Shown here in pieces: positions 52,235 to 60,498 of a stretch of DNA of 64,000 bases. The notes beneath the pieces were generated by a model, which saw nothing but the letters and a program-made list of their open reading frames with translations, searched no databases and was not told where the DNA came from. Both the position numbers and the translations under genes were made by a program. Numbering within the stretch: position 1 is the stretch's first letter; the number at the start of each line of letters is the position of its first letter. This stretch comes from GCA-2733415 sp049609325 (lineage in GTDB: Bacteria > Bacteroidota > Bacteroidia > Flavobacteriales > Flavobacteriaceae), in assembly GCA_049609325.1 (NCBI GenBank), contig JBMYYK010000005.1, forward strand, positions 12,396-76,395, given 5' to 3'.

Positions 52235-53044
52235 TTACTGTTTTATAAAGAATTCCATGTAGAAAATAAACCCAGCCATAAGGAAAATAAAATATCCGAA
52301 TCCTTTTTTTAGTCTTTTACCATCAATGAAATTACTCAGATAACTTCCAATAAATATTCCGATAAAGGATAATAGAGTAAAACTTAAAAGGAATGGCCAA
52401 TTGATATTCATGGTTAGAGCATCACCAAGAAAGAATCCTGAAAGTGATTTTAAAGCTATAATAATTAATGAGGTGCCTATAGCAACTTTGATGTCTGTTT
52501 TAGCTAATATGACTAGCGCTGGTATTATTAAAAAGCCTCCACCAGCACCAATAAAACCTGTTAATGCGCCAACTACAATTCCTTCAATAAAGATTAATGG
52601 GTAGTTATATGTGTTGTCATTATTCTTTTCTAATGCTTGTTTTTTTGTTTTTAGCATTGAAATTCCTGCTGGAATCATTAATAGAGAGAATAGTCCTAAC
52701 ATGCCCATTCTTCGAGTAAATTCAAAATCAGAAATGGTAAAGAGGATATCAGGAAGTGCAGGTACAATAAATCGTCTTACAATAGAAACTCCTAATATGG
52801 CAGGTATTCCAAATACAATGGCAGTTCGCCAATCAACAAGGTTTTTGAAATATTGTTTGATACCACCAATTAGTGCACTTGCACCTACAATAAACAACGA
52901 GTAAGCTGTTGCAGTTTTTTCATCTACCGCAAACAAGTACGTGAGTACGGGAACTGCAAGAATAGAGCCGCCACCGCCAATTAACCCGAGGATTACTCCG
53001 ATGATCAATGCACACGTATATCCGAAAACTTCAATTATCTCCAT
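52235..53044 (-). CDS. TauE/SafE-family sulfite exporter-like membrane protein
   Basis: This 269-residue protein has about eight membrane segments in two repeats, each opened by a glycine-rich motif: GLIGGGGSILAVPVL (about 21-35) and GFIGAGGGFLIIPAL (about 160-174). The family exports sulfite or other sulfur anions. Next to a CstB-like enzyme, export of sulfite or thiosulfate is the likely role. It starts 2 bp after the regulator gene. Confidence 0.88.
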   Translation of the reverse strand: MEIIEVFGYTCALIIGVILGLIGGGGSILAVPVLTYLFAVDEKTATAYSLFIVGASALIGGIKQYFKNLVDWRTAIVFGIPAILGVSIVRRFIVPALPDILFTISDFEFTRRMGMLGLFSLLMIPAGISMLKTKKQALEKNNDNTYNYPLIFIEGIVVGALTGFIGAGGGFLIIPALVILAKTDIKVAIGTSLIIIALKSLSGFFLGDALTMNINWPFLLSFTLLSFIGIFIGSYLSNFIDGKRLKKGFGYFIFLMAGFIFYMEFFIKQ

Positions 53045-53046
53045 AT

Positions 53047-53685
53047 TTATAAAGCTATAATTTCAATACTGTTTCTATTCAACTTAATTTTATTTTGATT
53101 TTCAAGCTTTTTTAAAAGTCTTGAGATGACAACCCTTGAGCTATGCAGTTCAAAAGCAATATCTTGATGCGTGCTTTTAATAATGCTGCTATTGTTAACC
53201 TCCGATTTGTTTTTTAAATATTTAATTAATCGTTCATCCATTTTTAAAAATGCAATACTGTCAATGGTGTTTAACATTTCCATCAATCTGTTATGGTAGC
53301 TTTTAAAAACAAAGTCGCGCCAGCTTTTGTATGTAATTGTCCACTCTTCCATTTTTGTAATGGGTATCATTATAAGCTGCGTGTTTAATTCTGAAACGGC
53401 TCTAATTTCACTTTTTGATTGCCCCATGCAGCAAGATAATGTCATAGCACAAGTGTCTCCTTTTTCTAGAAAATAGAGTAAAAGTTCATCACCATTTTCA
53501 TCATCTCTTAAAATTTTCACAGCCCCATTTATAAGTAAAGGCATGGCTGTTATATATTGTCCTACGTCAATTAAAATTTCGTTTTCATGGACCTCTTTAT
53601 ATGTTCCAATATCAGATATTTCCTGAAGTAATTCCTCTTCAAATAAATAGCCGTAATTGGTTTTTAAGTCTTGTAAGTTACTCAT
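53047..53685 (-). CDS. Crp/Fnr-family transcriptional regulator
   Basis: This 212-residue protein has an N-terminal cyclic-nucleotide-binding fold (about 20-115: ENEILIDVGQYITAMPLLINGAVKI, GDELLLYFLEKGD) and a C-terminal helix-turn-helix (about 165-200: THQDIAFELHSSRVVISRLLKKLE). The effector pocket contains CAMTLSCCMGQSKSEIRA, with three cysteines near 78-85, so thiol or metal sensing is possible. It sits inside the sulfur locus, and GTAAC-N4-GTTAC dyads before both transcription units are its probable targets. Confidence 0.9.
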   Translation of the reverse strand: MSNLQDLKTNYGYLFEEELLQEISDIGTYKEVHENEILIDVGQYITAMPLLINGAVKILRDDENGDELLLYFLEKGDTCAMTLSCCMGQSKSEIRAVSELNTQLIMIPITKMEEWTITYKSWRDFVFKSYHNRLMEMLNTIDSIAFLKMDERLIKYLKNKSEVNNSSIIKSTHQDIAFELHSSRVVISRLLKKLENQNKIKLNRNSIEIIAL

Positions 53686-53694
53686 ATTAGATTT

Positions 53695-54108
53695 CTAATG
53701 TGGTAATTTATGTTTTAATACACCGTATGCCCAAGTTCCGAGTAATGCTCCAATTATAGGAATGAGTATAGGTGTATAACCAGCTCCTAGCAAAACAAAC
53801 ATTGGGCCTGGACATGCACCAGCAAGCGCCCAACCTAACCCGAATAAAATACCGCCAATGAGGTAGCGAGTGATGCTTTTGTCTTTATTAGAAAATAGTA
53901 TTGGTGTACCAGAACTATTTTTTACTTTAAACCGTTTTAATAGTGCTACAGAAATTACGCCTAGCCCTACAGCTGAGCCAATAATACCATACATGTGAAA
54001 TGATTGGAATTGAAACATTTCAAAAATTCTAAACCATGATGCAGCTTCAGATTTTATTAAAACAATGCCGAAGAAGATGCCGATAATTATATATATGATG
54101 TTCTTCAT
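53695..54108 (-). CDS. YeeE/YedE half-transporter, second half
   Basis: The frame is open to 54234, but that would overlap the upstream gene by more than 120 bp; the ATG at 54108 (MKNIIYIIIGIFFG) gives the normal N-terminus, two bases after the previous stop. The 137-residue membrane protein has about four segments and the key cysteine motif GWALAGACPGPMFVLLG. YeeE/YedE proteins import thiosulfate (TsuA) or related sulfur compounds; here the function is split over two chains. Confidence 0.85.
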   Translation of the reverse strand: MKNIIYIIIGIFFGIVLIKSEAASWFRIFEMFQFQSFHMYGIIGSAVGLGVISVALLKRFKVKNSSGTPILFSNKDKSITRYLIGGILFGLGWALAGACPGPMFVLLGAGYTPILIPIIGALLGTWAYGVLKHKLPH

Positions 54109-54110
54109 GA

Positions 54111-54671
54111 TTAAAAAATTAGAGGGAAAATTAAATGAATCATAATGAGGCCGCCAATAAAAAATCCAATAACAGCTAATAATGATGGGAGTTGTAAATT
54201 GCTTAATCCGGATATGGCATGACCTGAGGTGCAACCGCCTGCATAACGCGCTCCGAAGCCTACTAAGAATCCGCCAATTAACAATATTGAAATTCCTTTA
54301 AATGATGCAAAAACGTCGTTGTTAAATAATTCTGTTGGTAGATAACTGTTGCCAGCGCTTCGGAATCCTAAACTGCGCAATTGTGTGATAGTGTCTTGTG
54401 TTATGTTAGGATTCAGATTTTCTGGAGATAAAAAATGTACAGCAATAAAACCTCCAATAATGGTTCCTAGTAAGACTAATAAATTCCACTTTTGAGCTTT
54501 CCAATCAAATTTAAAGAAGTTGCAGTTTTTTCCAGCACCCATAGATGCGCATAATGTTCTTAAATTTGATGACATCCCAAAGCTTTTGCCAACATAAATA
54601 AGTGTTAGCATGGTTAGTGTTATTAAAGGGCCTGAAATGTACCACGGCCACGGCTCTATTATCCAATTCAT
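54111..54671 (-). CDS. YeeE/YedE half-transporter, first half
   Basis: This 186-residue membrane protein is the first gene of the sulfur locus. It has about four to five segments and the motif GFGARYAGGCTSGHAISGL, which holds the conserved substrate-handling Cys. Together with the next gene it forms a complete two-repeat TsuA-like pore. Upstream are a GTAAC-type dyad (54722-54735) and a weak -7 element. Confidence 0.87.
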   Translation of the reverse strand: MNWIIEPWPWYISGPLITLTMLTLIYVGKSFGMSSNLRTLCASMGAGKNCNFFKFDWKAQKWNLLVLLGTIIGGFIAVHFLSPENLNPNITQDTITQLRSLGFRSAGNSYLPTELFNNDVFASFKGISILLIGGFLVGFGARYAGGCTSGHAISGLSNLQLPSLLAVIGFFIGGLIMIHLIFPLIF

Positions 54672-54701
54672 GTTGCTTGTGTTTTCTGATGCAAAGGAAT
54701 T

Positions 54702-54709
54702 GAAAATTA
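54702..54709 (-). promoter_or_regulatory. possible promoter -7 element of the sulfur locus (TAATTTTC)
   Basis: On the minus strand TAATTTTC differs from TAnnTTTG at the last base and lies 30 bp before the first YeeE ATG. It is weak alone and supported by the dyad upstream. Confidence 0.35.
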
Positions 54710-54720
54710 TAAAAACTATA

Positions 54721-54736
54721 TGTAACCTTTGCTACA
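54721..54736. promoter_or_regulatory. Crp/Fnr-type operator dyad (TGTAACCTTTGCTACA)
   Basis: This near-perfect 16-bp dyad (one mismatch) has the same GTAAC-N4-GYTAC form as the site at 52208. It lies between radA and the first YeeE gene. Confidence 0.5.
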
Positions 54737-54757
54737 TTGTTAGGAAGGTGGTAGTGT

Positions 54758-56119
54758 TTAACCTAATAACTCACTAACAACATCTTCAATTTTAGACACT
54801 AATATCAATTCAATAGCCGTGTTTTTGACTGCTATTTTATTGTGTTTAGATATGATTATTTTACTAAACCCTAATTTTTCGGCTTCTAATATGCGTTGGT
54901 CAATTTTGTTAACTGGACGAATTTCTCCGGATAAGCCAACTTCACCAGCTAAACAAATATCTTTTGCGATGGTGATGTCTTCGTTACTAGACATGATTGC
55001 TGCAATTACAGCTAAATCAATTGCTGGGTCATCTACAGAAATCCCTCCTGTAATATTTAAAAACACATCTTTTGCACCAAGTCTGAATCCAGCACGTTTT
55101 TCTAAAACTGCTAAGAGCATGTTTAAACGTTTGGCATTATAACCCGTTGAGCTACGTTGAGGTGTGCCGTAAACTGCTGTGCTCACTAAAGCTTGAATTT
55201 CTATTAGTAGTGTTCGCATACCTTCTAAACTTACTGCTATGGCATTACCACTAAGTTGTTCTGTGTTTTTTGATAATAATATCTCTGAGGGGTTGCTAAC
55301 CTCTCTCAGTCCACTTCCTAACATTTCAAAAATGCCTATTTCATTGGTAGAACCAAAACGATTTTTTAAGGACCGTAATATTCGGAATATATGATTACGA
55401 TCGCCTTCAAATTGAAGCACAGTATCTACCATATGCTCTAAAATTTTAGGCCCCGCAATATGACCATCTTTTGTAATGTGACCAATAAGAAGTACTGGCG
55501 TTGCAGTTTCTTTAGCAAATTTTATAAGTTCAGAGGTGCATTCTCTTATTTGTGAAATACTTCCTGCAGAAGACTCTACAAAATCAGTATGTAAAGTTTG
55601 AATAGAATCGATAACTACAATATCTGGGGTTATTGATTCTATTTGTTTAAATATATGTTGCGTTTTTGTTTCGGTTAAGATGTAACACAAATCGGAATCA
55701 CGAGTAATTCTCTCGGCACGCATTTTTATTTGTTGCATGCTTTCCTCTCCAGACACATAGAGCGTTTTAAATGGTAACCGTAATGCTAATTGTAATAGTA
55801 AAGTTGATTTACCTATACCAGGCTCACCACCTAACAATGTAAGAGAGCCAGGTACAATTCCGCCACCAAGCACACGGTTAAATTCTTTTGAAGTTGTTTT
55901 TAAGCGTGATTCTTGAGAAGTTTCAATATCTGAAACTCTAGTTGGTACTGCTGTTCTTTTTTTAGAAGTACCGCTAATATCCCAACTTTTTTTATCGTCT
56001 TTTTGAACCACCTCTTCAACAATAGTGTTCCAGCTGTTACAAGACGTGCATTGGCCTTGCCATTTTGAAAATGAAGTTCCGCAATTTTGGCAATAAAATG
56101 TGGTTTTTACTTTAGCCAT
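54758..56119 (-). CDS. radA: DNA repair protein RadA
   Basis: RadA is a RecA-like ATPase that promotes branch migration in recombination. It has a zinc finger (Cys10, Cys13, Cys24, Cys27), a Walker A GEPGIGKST at 98-106, the RadA-specific LKNRFG motif and a C-terminal Lon-like domain. The length of 453 residues is normal. Its start overlaps the stop of the esterase gene by one base. It is the last gene of the panC-panD-UPF0104-esterase-radA run. Confidence 0.96.
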   Translation of the reverse strand: MAKVKTTFYCQNCGTSFSKWQGQCTSCNSWNTIVEEVVQKDDKKSWDISGTSKKRTAVPTRVSDIETSQESRLKTTSKEFNRVLGGGIVPGSLTLLGGEPGIGKSTLLLQLALRLPFKTLYVSGEESMQQIKMRAERITRDSDLCYILTETKTQHIFKQIESITPDIVVIDSIQTLHTDFVESSAGSISQIRECTSELIKFAKETATPVLLIGHITKDGHIAGPKILEHMVDTVLQFEGDRNHIFRILRSLKNRFGSTNEIGIFEMLGSGLREVSNPSEILLSKNTEQLSGNAIAVSLEGMRTLLIEIQALVSTAVYGTPQRSSTGYNAKRLNMLLAVLEKRAGFRLGAKDVFLNITGGISVDDPAIDLAVIAAIMSSNEDITIAKDICLAGEVGLSGEIRPVNKIDQRILEAEKLGFSKIIISKHNKIAVKNTAIELILVSKIEDVVSELLG

Positions 56120-57270
56120 TATTTTATACCGAAGTCTGCTTTAATTAATTCAACATAATGTAACATGTCGTCTTTTTTTAAGCCACCAATTTCTTCCATA
56201 GCAAACGCTGATTGGTACGCTATAATGGCTTTTTTAGGTTTTCCAATATTTTCATAATGTATGCCCATGTAATATTTACCTAGCATGGCGTCTGGGTATT
56301 CTTCAAGTGCTAACTTACCTAAGAGCTTAAATGTTTCCCAGTCTTCAGTTTTTCTCAGTGCAGCCTCTACTGCGTTAAAGTCATTAACTCTAATTTGTTT
56401 GTCTACACCGTATTTGGTTTTAATGGCTTCGTATTTGTTTACTAAATAATCCATTGGAGAGCCATCACTGTACGGTAATAGTTTCTCTTTATATTCTTTG
56501 CGATCTATTTGTTTATAGTCTTTATATACTTTTTCAAAAGCTGTTGGTAATGCGTGATTTACCAGTTCATAATGAGATTTGCCTTTGTAATAGTTGTAGT
56601 TATAGATGAAATTATCGTTAGAAATAGTTTCAAGAGTTTTGTGTAATGCGCTAATACTATTTCTGCTATCTTTTCTGTCACCTTCTGAAGTGGTTAAAGA
56701 GTAAAAGATAGGGGTTTGTAAATCTGTAAATTGTTCTTTTAATCTTAAGTCCATTTTTTCTGTAAAACTAGGACTTAAAGAAATGTAAGCATTGAAAAAT
56801 GGTTTGTCTTGAAATAAGTAAAAGTTTAAAAAATTTGCAGATTCACCGTGTCCAACAATAGTTCTGAAAGGCACAGTTCTGTAATTGTTATCTATGAAAT
56901 TGAATAAATCATACGTGATAAATTCAAAAAATGCTGCACCAGAATCTATTGGTAATCCGTTAAGTTCATCACATGCAAAATCTAATGGTTTTGTTTTAAT
57001 TTGATTAATTCCTACAACAATGGCTTCTGGCATTTCATCCCAATACGAGTAATAGTCAGCAATTCCAGCTACAGGTTCAAATAAATAATCACCATCAAAT
57101 ACTACAATTACTGGGTACATCATATCTGCATTAGCCTCGTAGTTTCTAGGAACTTGTATTTTGAGCTGTCTTTTTTCGCCATCTGGCCCGTCAATTTCTC
57201 TATAAACAGTTTGAGCAATAGTGTTTAAGCTAATGAATGCAAAAGCAATAAGTAAAAGTATTTTTTTCAT
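56119..57270 (-). CDS. secreted esterase of the enterochelin-esterase/D family with C-terminal TPR-like helices
   Basis: This 383-residue protein has a signal peptide (MKKILLLIAFAFISLNTIA). The alpha/beta-hydrolase domain (20-270) has the strand YPVIVVFDGDYLFEP and the nucleophile in VGHGESANFL (Ser in GESAN), as in the esterase D group. A possible catalytic His lies in SHYELVNHALP. Residues 280-383 are helical (ALRKTEDWETFKLLGKLAL, YYMGIHYENIGKPKKAIIAY), like TPRs. The substrate is unknown. Confidence 0.82.
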   Translation of the reverse strand: MKKILLLIAFAFISLNTIAQTVYREIDGPDGEKRQLKIQVPRNYEANADMMYPVIVVFDGDYLFEPVAGIADYYSYWDEMPEAIVVGINQIKTKPLDFACDELNGLPIDSGAAFFEFITYDLFNFIDNNYRTVPFRTIVGHGESANFLNFYLFQDKPFFNAYISLSPSFTEKMDLRLKEQFTDLQTPIFYSLTTSEGDRKDSRNSISALHKTLETISNDNFIYNYNYYKGKSHYELVNHALPTAFEKVYKDYKQIDRKEYKEKLLPYSDGSPMDYLVNKYEAIKTKYGVDKQIRVNDFNAVEAALRKTEDWETFKLLGKLALEEYPDAMLGKYYMGIHYENIGKPKKAIIAYQSAFAMEEIGGLKKDDMLHYVELIKADFGIK

Positions 57271-57309
57271 TTTATGAACATTTTCAATAATTGAATGACA
57301 ATATACTGA

Positions 57310-58302
57310 TTATTTTGTTCTGTTGTATATAGGTAAGAAGAAGAATGAAGCCACACCAGCAACAATATTTAAAATTGTTTGGGCACTCCATAATATCCAA
57401 CCAATTGCTAAACCGCTTTGGTTGCTAATGTTGAATAGATTTAAAGTTTCTTGTATGACTAACGGAAAGCTTCCTAACCCTCCATTAGTTGCTGCCATTG
57501 TGAATGATCCTGTTACAAAAGATACTAATGCAGTGCTTATTGGGGTGTTTATGGTTTCTGGAATAGAAAAGAAAATAACATAAAACATTAAAAAATACAT
57601 CACCCAAATGAATATGGTGTGGGCTATAAAGGCCCATTTATGTTTCATAGTAATGATGCTTAGTACCCCATCTTTTAAGCCGGTAACAAATGTTTTGATT
57701 TTTGTTATTAGCCGATTACTATTTTTTGTAGTAATTCTGTAAACTATTATAATAACAGAAAGACAGATTAGAGCAATTAGAAATAAGAGTTTTGGGTTGG
57801 AAGTTACTGTGTTTATTGTGAGATTGATTATTGGTGTTACGGCTTCAATAATCATATCGTATTGTAAAATAAGAGCGATGAAAATAAACACAAAACTCAT
57901 CACTAAGTCTGCAATACGTTCTGCAACTATAGTCCCAAATGCTTTTTCAAAAGGCACGCCTTCATAAGTAGTTAGTGTAGTGGCTCGTAATATTTCACCA
58001 GACCTTGGTATACCTAAATTAGCAAAATAGGCAATCATAACCGCCATAAAGCTGTTTAAGAATTTTGGTTTGTAGCCTAAAGGTTCTAAAGTGAATTTCC
58101 AACGATAGGCTCTTGAAGCGTGGCTTAATAGTCCTAAAACAATAGAAGCAACCACCCAAAAATAGTCAGCTTCTTTGATGTATTTAATAACATCTGCTCG
58201 TTCAGAAGTGGTAGTTTTGTTATAAGTTAACCCAATTAGAAAAATTCCAAATAGTATTGGAACGATAACTTTGAGAGATGTTATGAGTGTTTTTTTAGTC
58301 AA
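57310..58302 (-). CDS. UPF0104/lysylphosphatidylglycerol-synthase-type membrane protein
   Basis: This 330-residue protein has about eight membrane helices with family landmarks LGLLSHASRAYRWKF, IAYFANLGIPRSGEILRAT and TMAATNGGLGSFPLVIQE. It lacks an aminoacyl-transfer domain, so a flippase-like role is likely. The start codon is TTG at 58302, 7 bp after panD. It is a distant paralogue of the protein at 29655. Confidence 0.82.
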   Translation of the reverse strand: MTKKTLITSLKVIVPILFGIFLIGLTYNKTTTSERADVIKYIKEADYFWVVASIVLGLLSHASRAYRWKFTLEPLGYKPKFLNSFMAVMIAYFANLGIPRSGEILRATTLTTYEGVPFEKAFGTIVAERIADLVMSFVFIFIALILQYDMIIEAVTPIINLTINTVTSNPKLLFLIALICLSVIIIVYRITTKNSNRLITKIKTFVTGLKDGVLSIITMKHKWAFIAHTIFIWVMYFLMFYVIFFSIPETINTPISTALVSFVTGSFTMAATNGGLGSFPLVIQETLNLFNISNQSGLAIGWILWSAQTILNIVAGVASFFFLPIYNRTK

Positions 58303-58309
58303 AAAAAAC

Positions 58310-58660
58310 TTATTTCAGTAAGTTATTTTCTTCGTTAGGGAACACTAATGAAGGTTTGAATGTTTTAGCATCCTCAATATCCATCATTGCGTAACTGATT
58401 AAAATCAACACATCACCAGGGGCCACTTTTCTTGCCGCGGCACCATTTAGAGTAATTTCTCCAGAATTTCTAGGTCCAGGTATGGCGTAAGTTTCAAGAC
58501 GTTCACCATTATTGTTATTTACAATTTGAATTTTTTCTCCTTGAACAAGGTTTGCAGCATCCATAAGGTCTTCATCTATCGTGATGCTACCTATATAGTT
58601 TAAGTCCGCTCCGGTAACTTTAACTCTGTGGATTTTTGATTTTACTACGTGTACTAACAT
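58310..58660 (-). CDS. panD: aspartate 1-decarboxylase
   Basis: PanD makes beta-alanine for pantothenate. The precursor cleaves itself between Gly24 and Ser25 in NYIGSITIDE to form the pyruvoyl cofactor. The length of 116 residues and the C-terminal GDVLILISYAMM segment are typical. It lies 13 bp after panC, which uses its product. Confidence 0.97.
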   Translation of the reverse strand: MLVHVVKSKIHRVKVTGADLNYIGSITIDEDLMDAANLVQGEKIQIVNNNNGERLETYAIPGPRNSGEITLNGAAARKVAPGDVLILISYAMMDIEDAKTFKPSLVFPNEENNLLK

Positions 58661-58673
58661 GAGGCAAATGTAA

Positions 58674-59522
58674 TTAATTTAAAGCGATATTGTCAATTAA
58701 TCTGATATTATCAATGAATGCAGCTATAAATAGCCTGTATTTTTGATGTTTTGATTTTCGTTGTACGGGTTTTAAGGTGCTAGTATTTGCAACAGACACA
58801 TACTCAAGCGTTAGGTGTTTGTTTTTAGCAAATTGTTGAGTTACCCATTCTTCTGTTTTTACAGCACTTTTTGTGCCAAACTGCATTTTAGCTTGTGTAA
58901 GAGTTTTATATATAAATGCAGCCTCTTTTCTAGCTACTTCAGATAAACGCTCATTTCTAGAGCTCATTGCTAAACCAGATGTTTCTCTGAAAATTTCGCA
59001 GCCAATGATATTGACATCTATATGGTATTTAGAAACTAGTTTTTTAACAATTTGTAGTTGTTGAAAGTCTTTTTCTCCAAAATACGCATTAGTAGGCTTT
59101 ATGAGATTGAACAACAATTCTAATATAGTGCCTACACCATCAAAATGACCTTTGCGGTGTTTACCTTCCATTTCAAATTCTAACCCATCAAAAGAGTAAG
59201 ATTCTGAGTTGACATTGTTGTTATAGAGTTCTTTTGCATCTGGCGCAAAAACAACAATAGAAGGATCAATGTTTTGGATTAACTTGATATCTTCTTCAAG
59301 AGTTCGAGGGTAAGTAGTTAAATCGGTATTATTATCAAACTGTGTTGGGTTTACAAAAATACTAACTATAGTAGTTTGGTTTTCATTAACTGATTGTTGA
59401 ATCAACGACCCATGTCCTTGATGCAAAGCCCCCATGGTTGGTACAAATCCAAGTGTTTTACCGTCTTGAAGAATTGCGTTAACAATTGCAGTTATTTCTG
59501 TTTTCGTATAACAAACTTTCAT
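58674..59522 (-). CDS. panC: pantothenate synthetase
   Basis: PanC joins pantoate and beta-alanine with ATP. The HIGH-like block FVPTMGALHQGHGSL (about 27-41), VSIFVNPTQF, AYFGEKDFQQ and the KMSKS-like MSSRNERLS are all present. The length of 282 residues is normal. It is the first gene of the pan-radA run, with a good -7 element (TAAGTTTGC) 22 bp before the ATG, and is divergent from the glycogen-synthase-like gene. Confidence 0.97.
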   Translation of the reverse strand: MKVCYTKTEITAIVNAILQDGKTLGFVPTMGALHQGHGSLIQQSVNENQTTIVSIFVNPTQFDNNTDLTTYPRTLEEDIKLIQNIDPSIVVFAPDAKELYNNNVNSESYSFDGLEFEMEGKHRKGHFDGVGTILELLFNLIKPTNAYFGEKDFQQLQIVKKLVSKYHIDVNIIGCEIFRETSGLAMSSRNERLSEVARKEAAFIYKTLTQAKMQFGTKSAVKTEEWVTQQFAKNKHLTLEYVSVANTSTLKPVQRKSKHQKYRLFIAAFIDNIRLIDNIALN

Positions 59523-59543
59523 TCAGATGAAATTAAATCGGTC

Positions 59544-59552
59544 GCAAACTTA
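59544..59552 (-). promoter_or_regulatory. putative panC promoter -7 element (TAAGTTTGC)
   Basis: This is an exact TAnnTTTGC on the minus strand, 21 bp upstream of the panC ATG. No TTG is found at the usual -33 spacing. Confidence 0.5.
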
Positions 59553-59582
59553 ATACATTACGAGTAATCTGCATAATTTTTG

Positions 59583-59591
59583 TAATTTTGC
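59583..59591 (+). promoter_or_regulatory. putative promoter -7 element of the glycogen-synthase-like gene (TAATTTTGC)
   Basis: This is an exact TAnnTTTGC on the plus strand, 81 bp before the ATG, so the leader would be about 75 nt. It is divergent from the panC element. Confidence 0.5.
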
Positions 59592-59672
59592 AAAGTTTAA
59601 AAATAAATTTTTAGTAGATAAAACTTGTTTTTAACGAAAAATAATGAACCAAGAAGATTAAAAAGATAGAGA

Positions 59673-60479
59673 ATGAAAGATAAGAGAGTTTTATTTGTAT
59701 CGTCAGAAGTTGTACCGTATTTGCCTGAAACTGAGATTTCATCAAATTCATTTCAAGCAGCTAAAATGGTGAATTCTATTGGCGGACAAACAAGAATATT
59801 CATGCCGAGGTTTGGAAACATTAATGAAAGAAGACATCAGTTGCATGAGGTTATTAGGTTGTCAGGAATGAACTTAGTAATTAATGATTTGGATATGCCT
59901 CTTATAATAAAGGTAGCCTCTATCCCTAAAGAACGTATGCAGGTATACTTTATTGATAATGAAGAGTACTTTAAAAGAAAAGCGACGTTTACCGATGAAG
60001 ATGGTGAGTTATTTAAAGATAATGATGAGCGCGCAATCTTTTTCGCAAAAGGAGTAGTAGAAACAGTAAAAAAATTAAACTGGGCGCCAGATGTGATTCA
60101 CGTACACGGATGGTTAGCATCATTATTGCCTTTGTATTTGAAAAAATATTTTGCAGACGAACCGTTGTTTACAGATAGTAAAGTAGTAACATCTATATAT
60201 GCTGAAGGGTTTGCGGGAGAATTAGGAGAGAATTTCAGTGATAAGATTAAGTTTGACAATATAGGAGCCGATGACTTAAAAGTTATTGAAAGTCCTACAT
60301 ATACTAACATGATGAAATTGGCTGCTGATAATTCAGATGGTGTTATAATAGGGTCTGAAGATGTTAATTCTGAGTTAATAGAGTATCTGTCTACAAGTGA
60401 AACACCTACTTTAGATTACAAATCGCCAGATGAGTTTGAATCTGAATATACAGAATTCTATAATAGCCTGATGGCATAA
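59673..60479 (+). CDS. glycogen/starch-synthase N-terminal-domain protein lacking the catalytic half
   Basis: This 268-residue protein matches only the first domain of GT5 glycogen synthases: VLFVSSEVVPYLPETEISS, GGQTRIFMPRFGNINERRHQLHEV and DVIHVHGWLASLLPLYLK. The catalytic KxGGL motif is replaced by PETEISS, and the whole C-terminal sugar-nucleotide domain is absent, although the gene ends cleanly at a stop. It is therefore unlikely to make glycogen. It lies between panC and a DUF4270 lipoprotein, with no glg genes nearby, so another role is likely. Confidence 0.8.
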   Translation: MKDKRVLFVSSEVVPYLPETEISSNSFQAAKMVNSIGGQTRIFMPRFGNINERRHQLHEVIRLSGMNLVINDLDMPLIIKVASIPKERMQVYFIDNEEYFKRKATFTDEDGELFKDNDERAIFFAKGVVETVKKLNWAPDVIHVHGWLASLLPLYLKKYFADEPLFTDSKVVTSIYAEGFAGELGENFSDKIKFDNIGADDLKVIESPTYTNMMKLAADNSDGVIIGSEDVNSELIEYLSTSETPTLDYKSPDEFESEYTEFYNSLMA

Positions 60480-60498
60480 CAAAGAAATTAAGATTATT

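Noticed and set aside
54109..54234. N-terminal extension of the second YeeE/YedE half-gene.
   Set aside because: It would overlap the coding end of the first half by more than 120 bp, and the extension lacks the membrane pattern. The ATG at 54108 fits the family.
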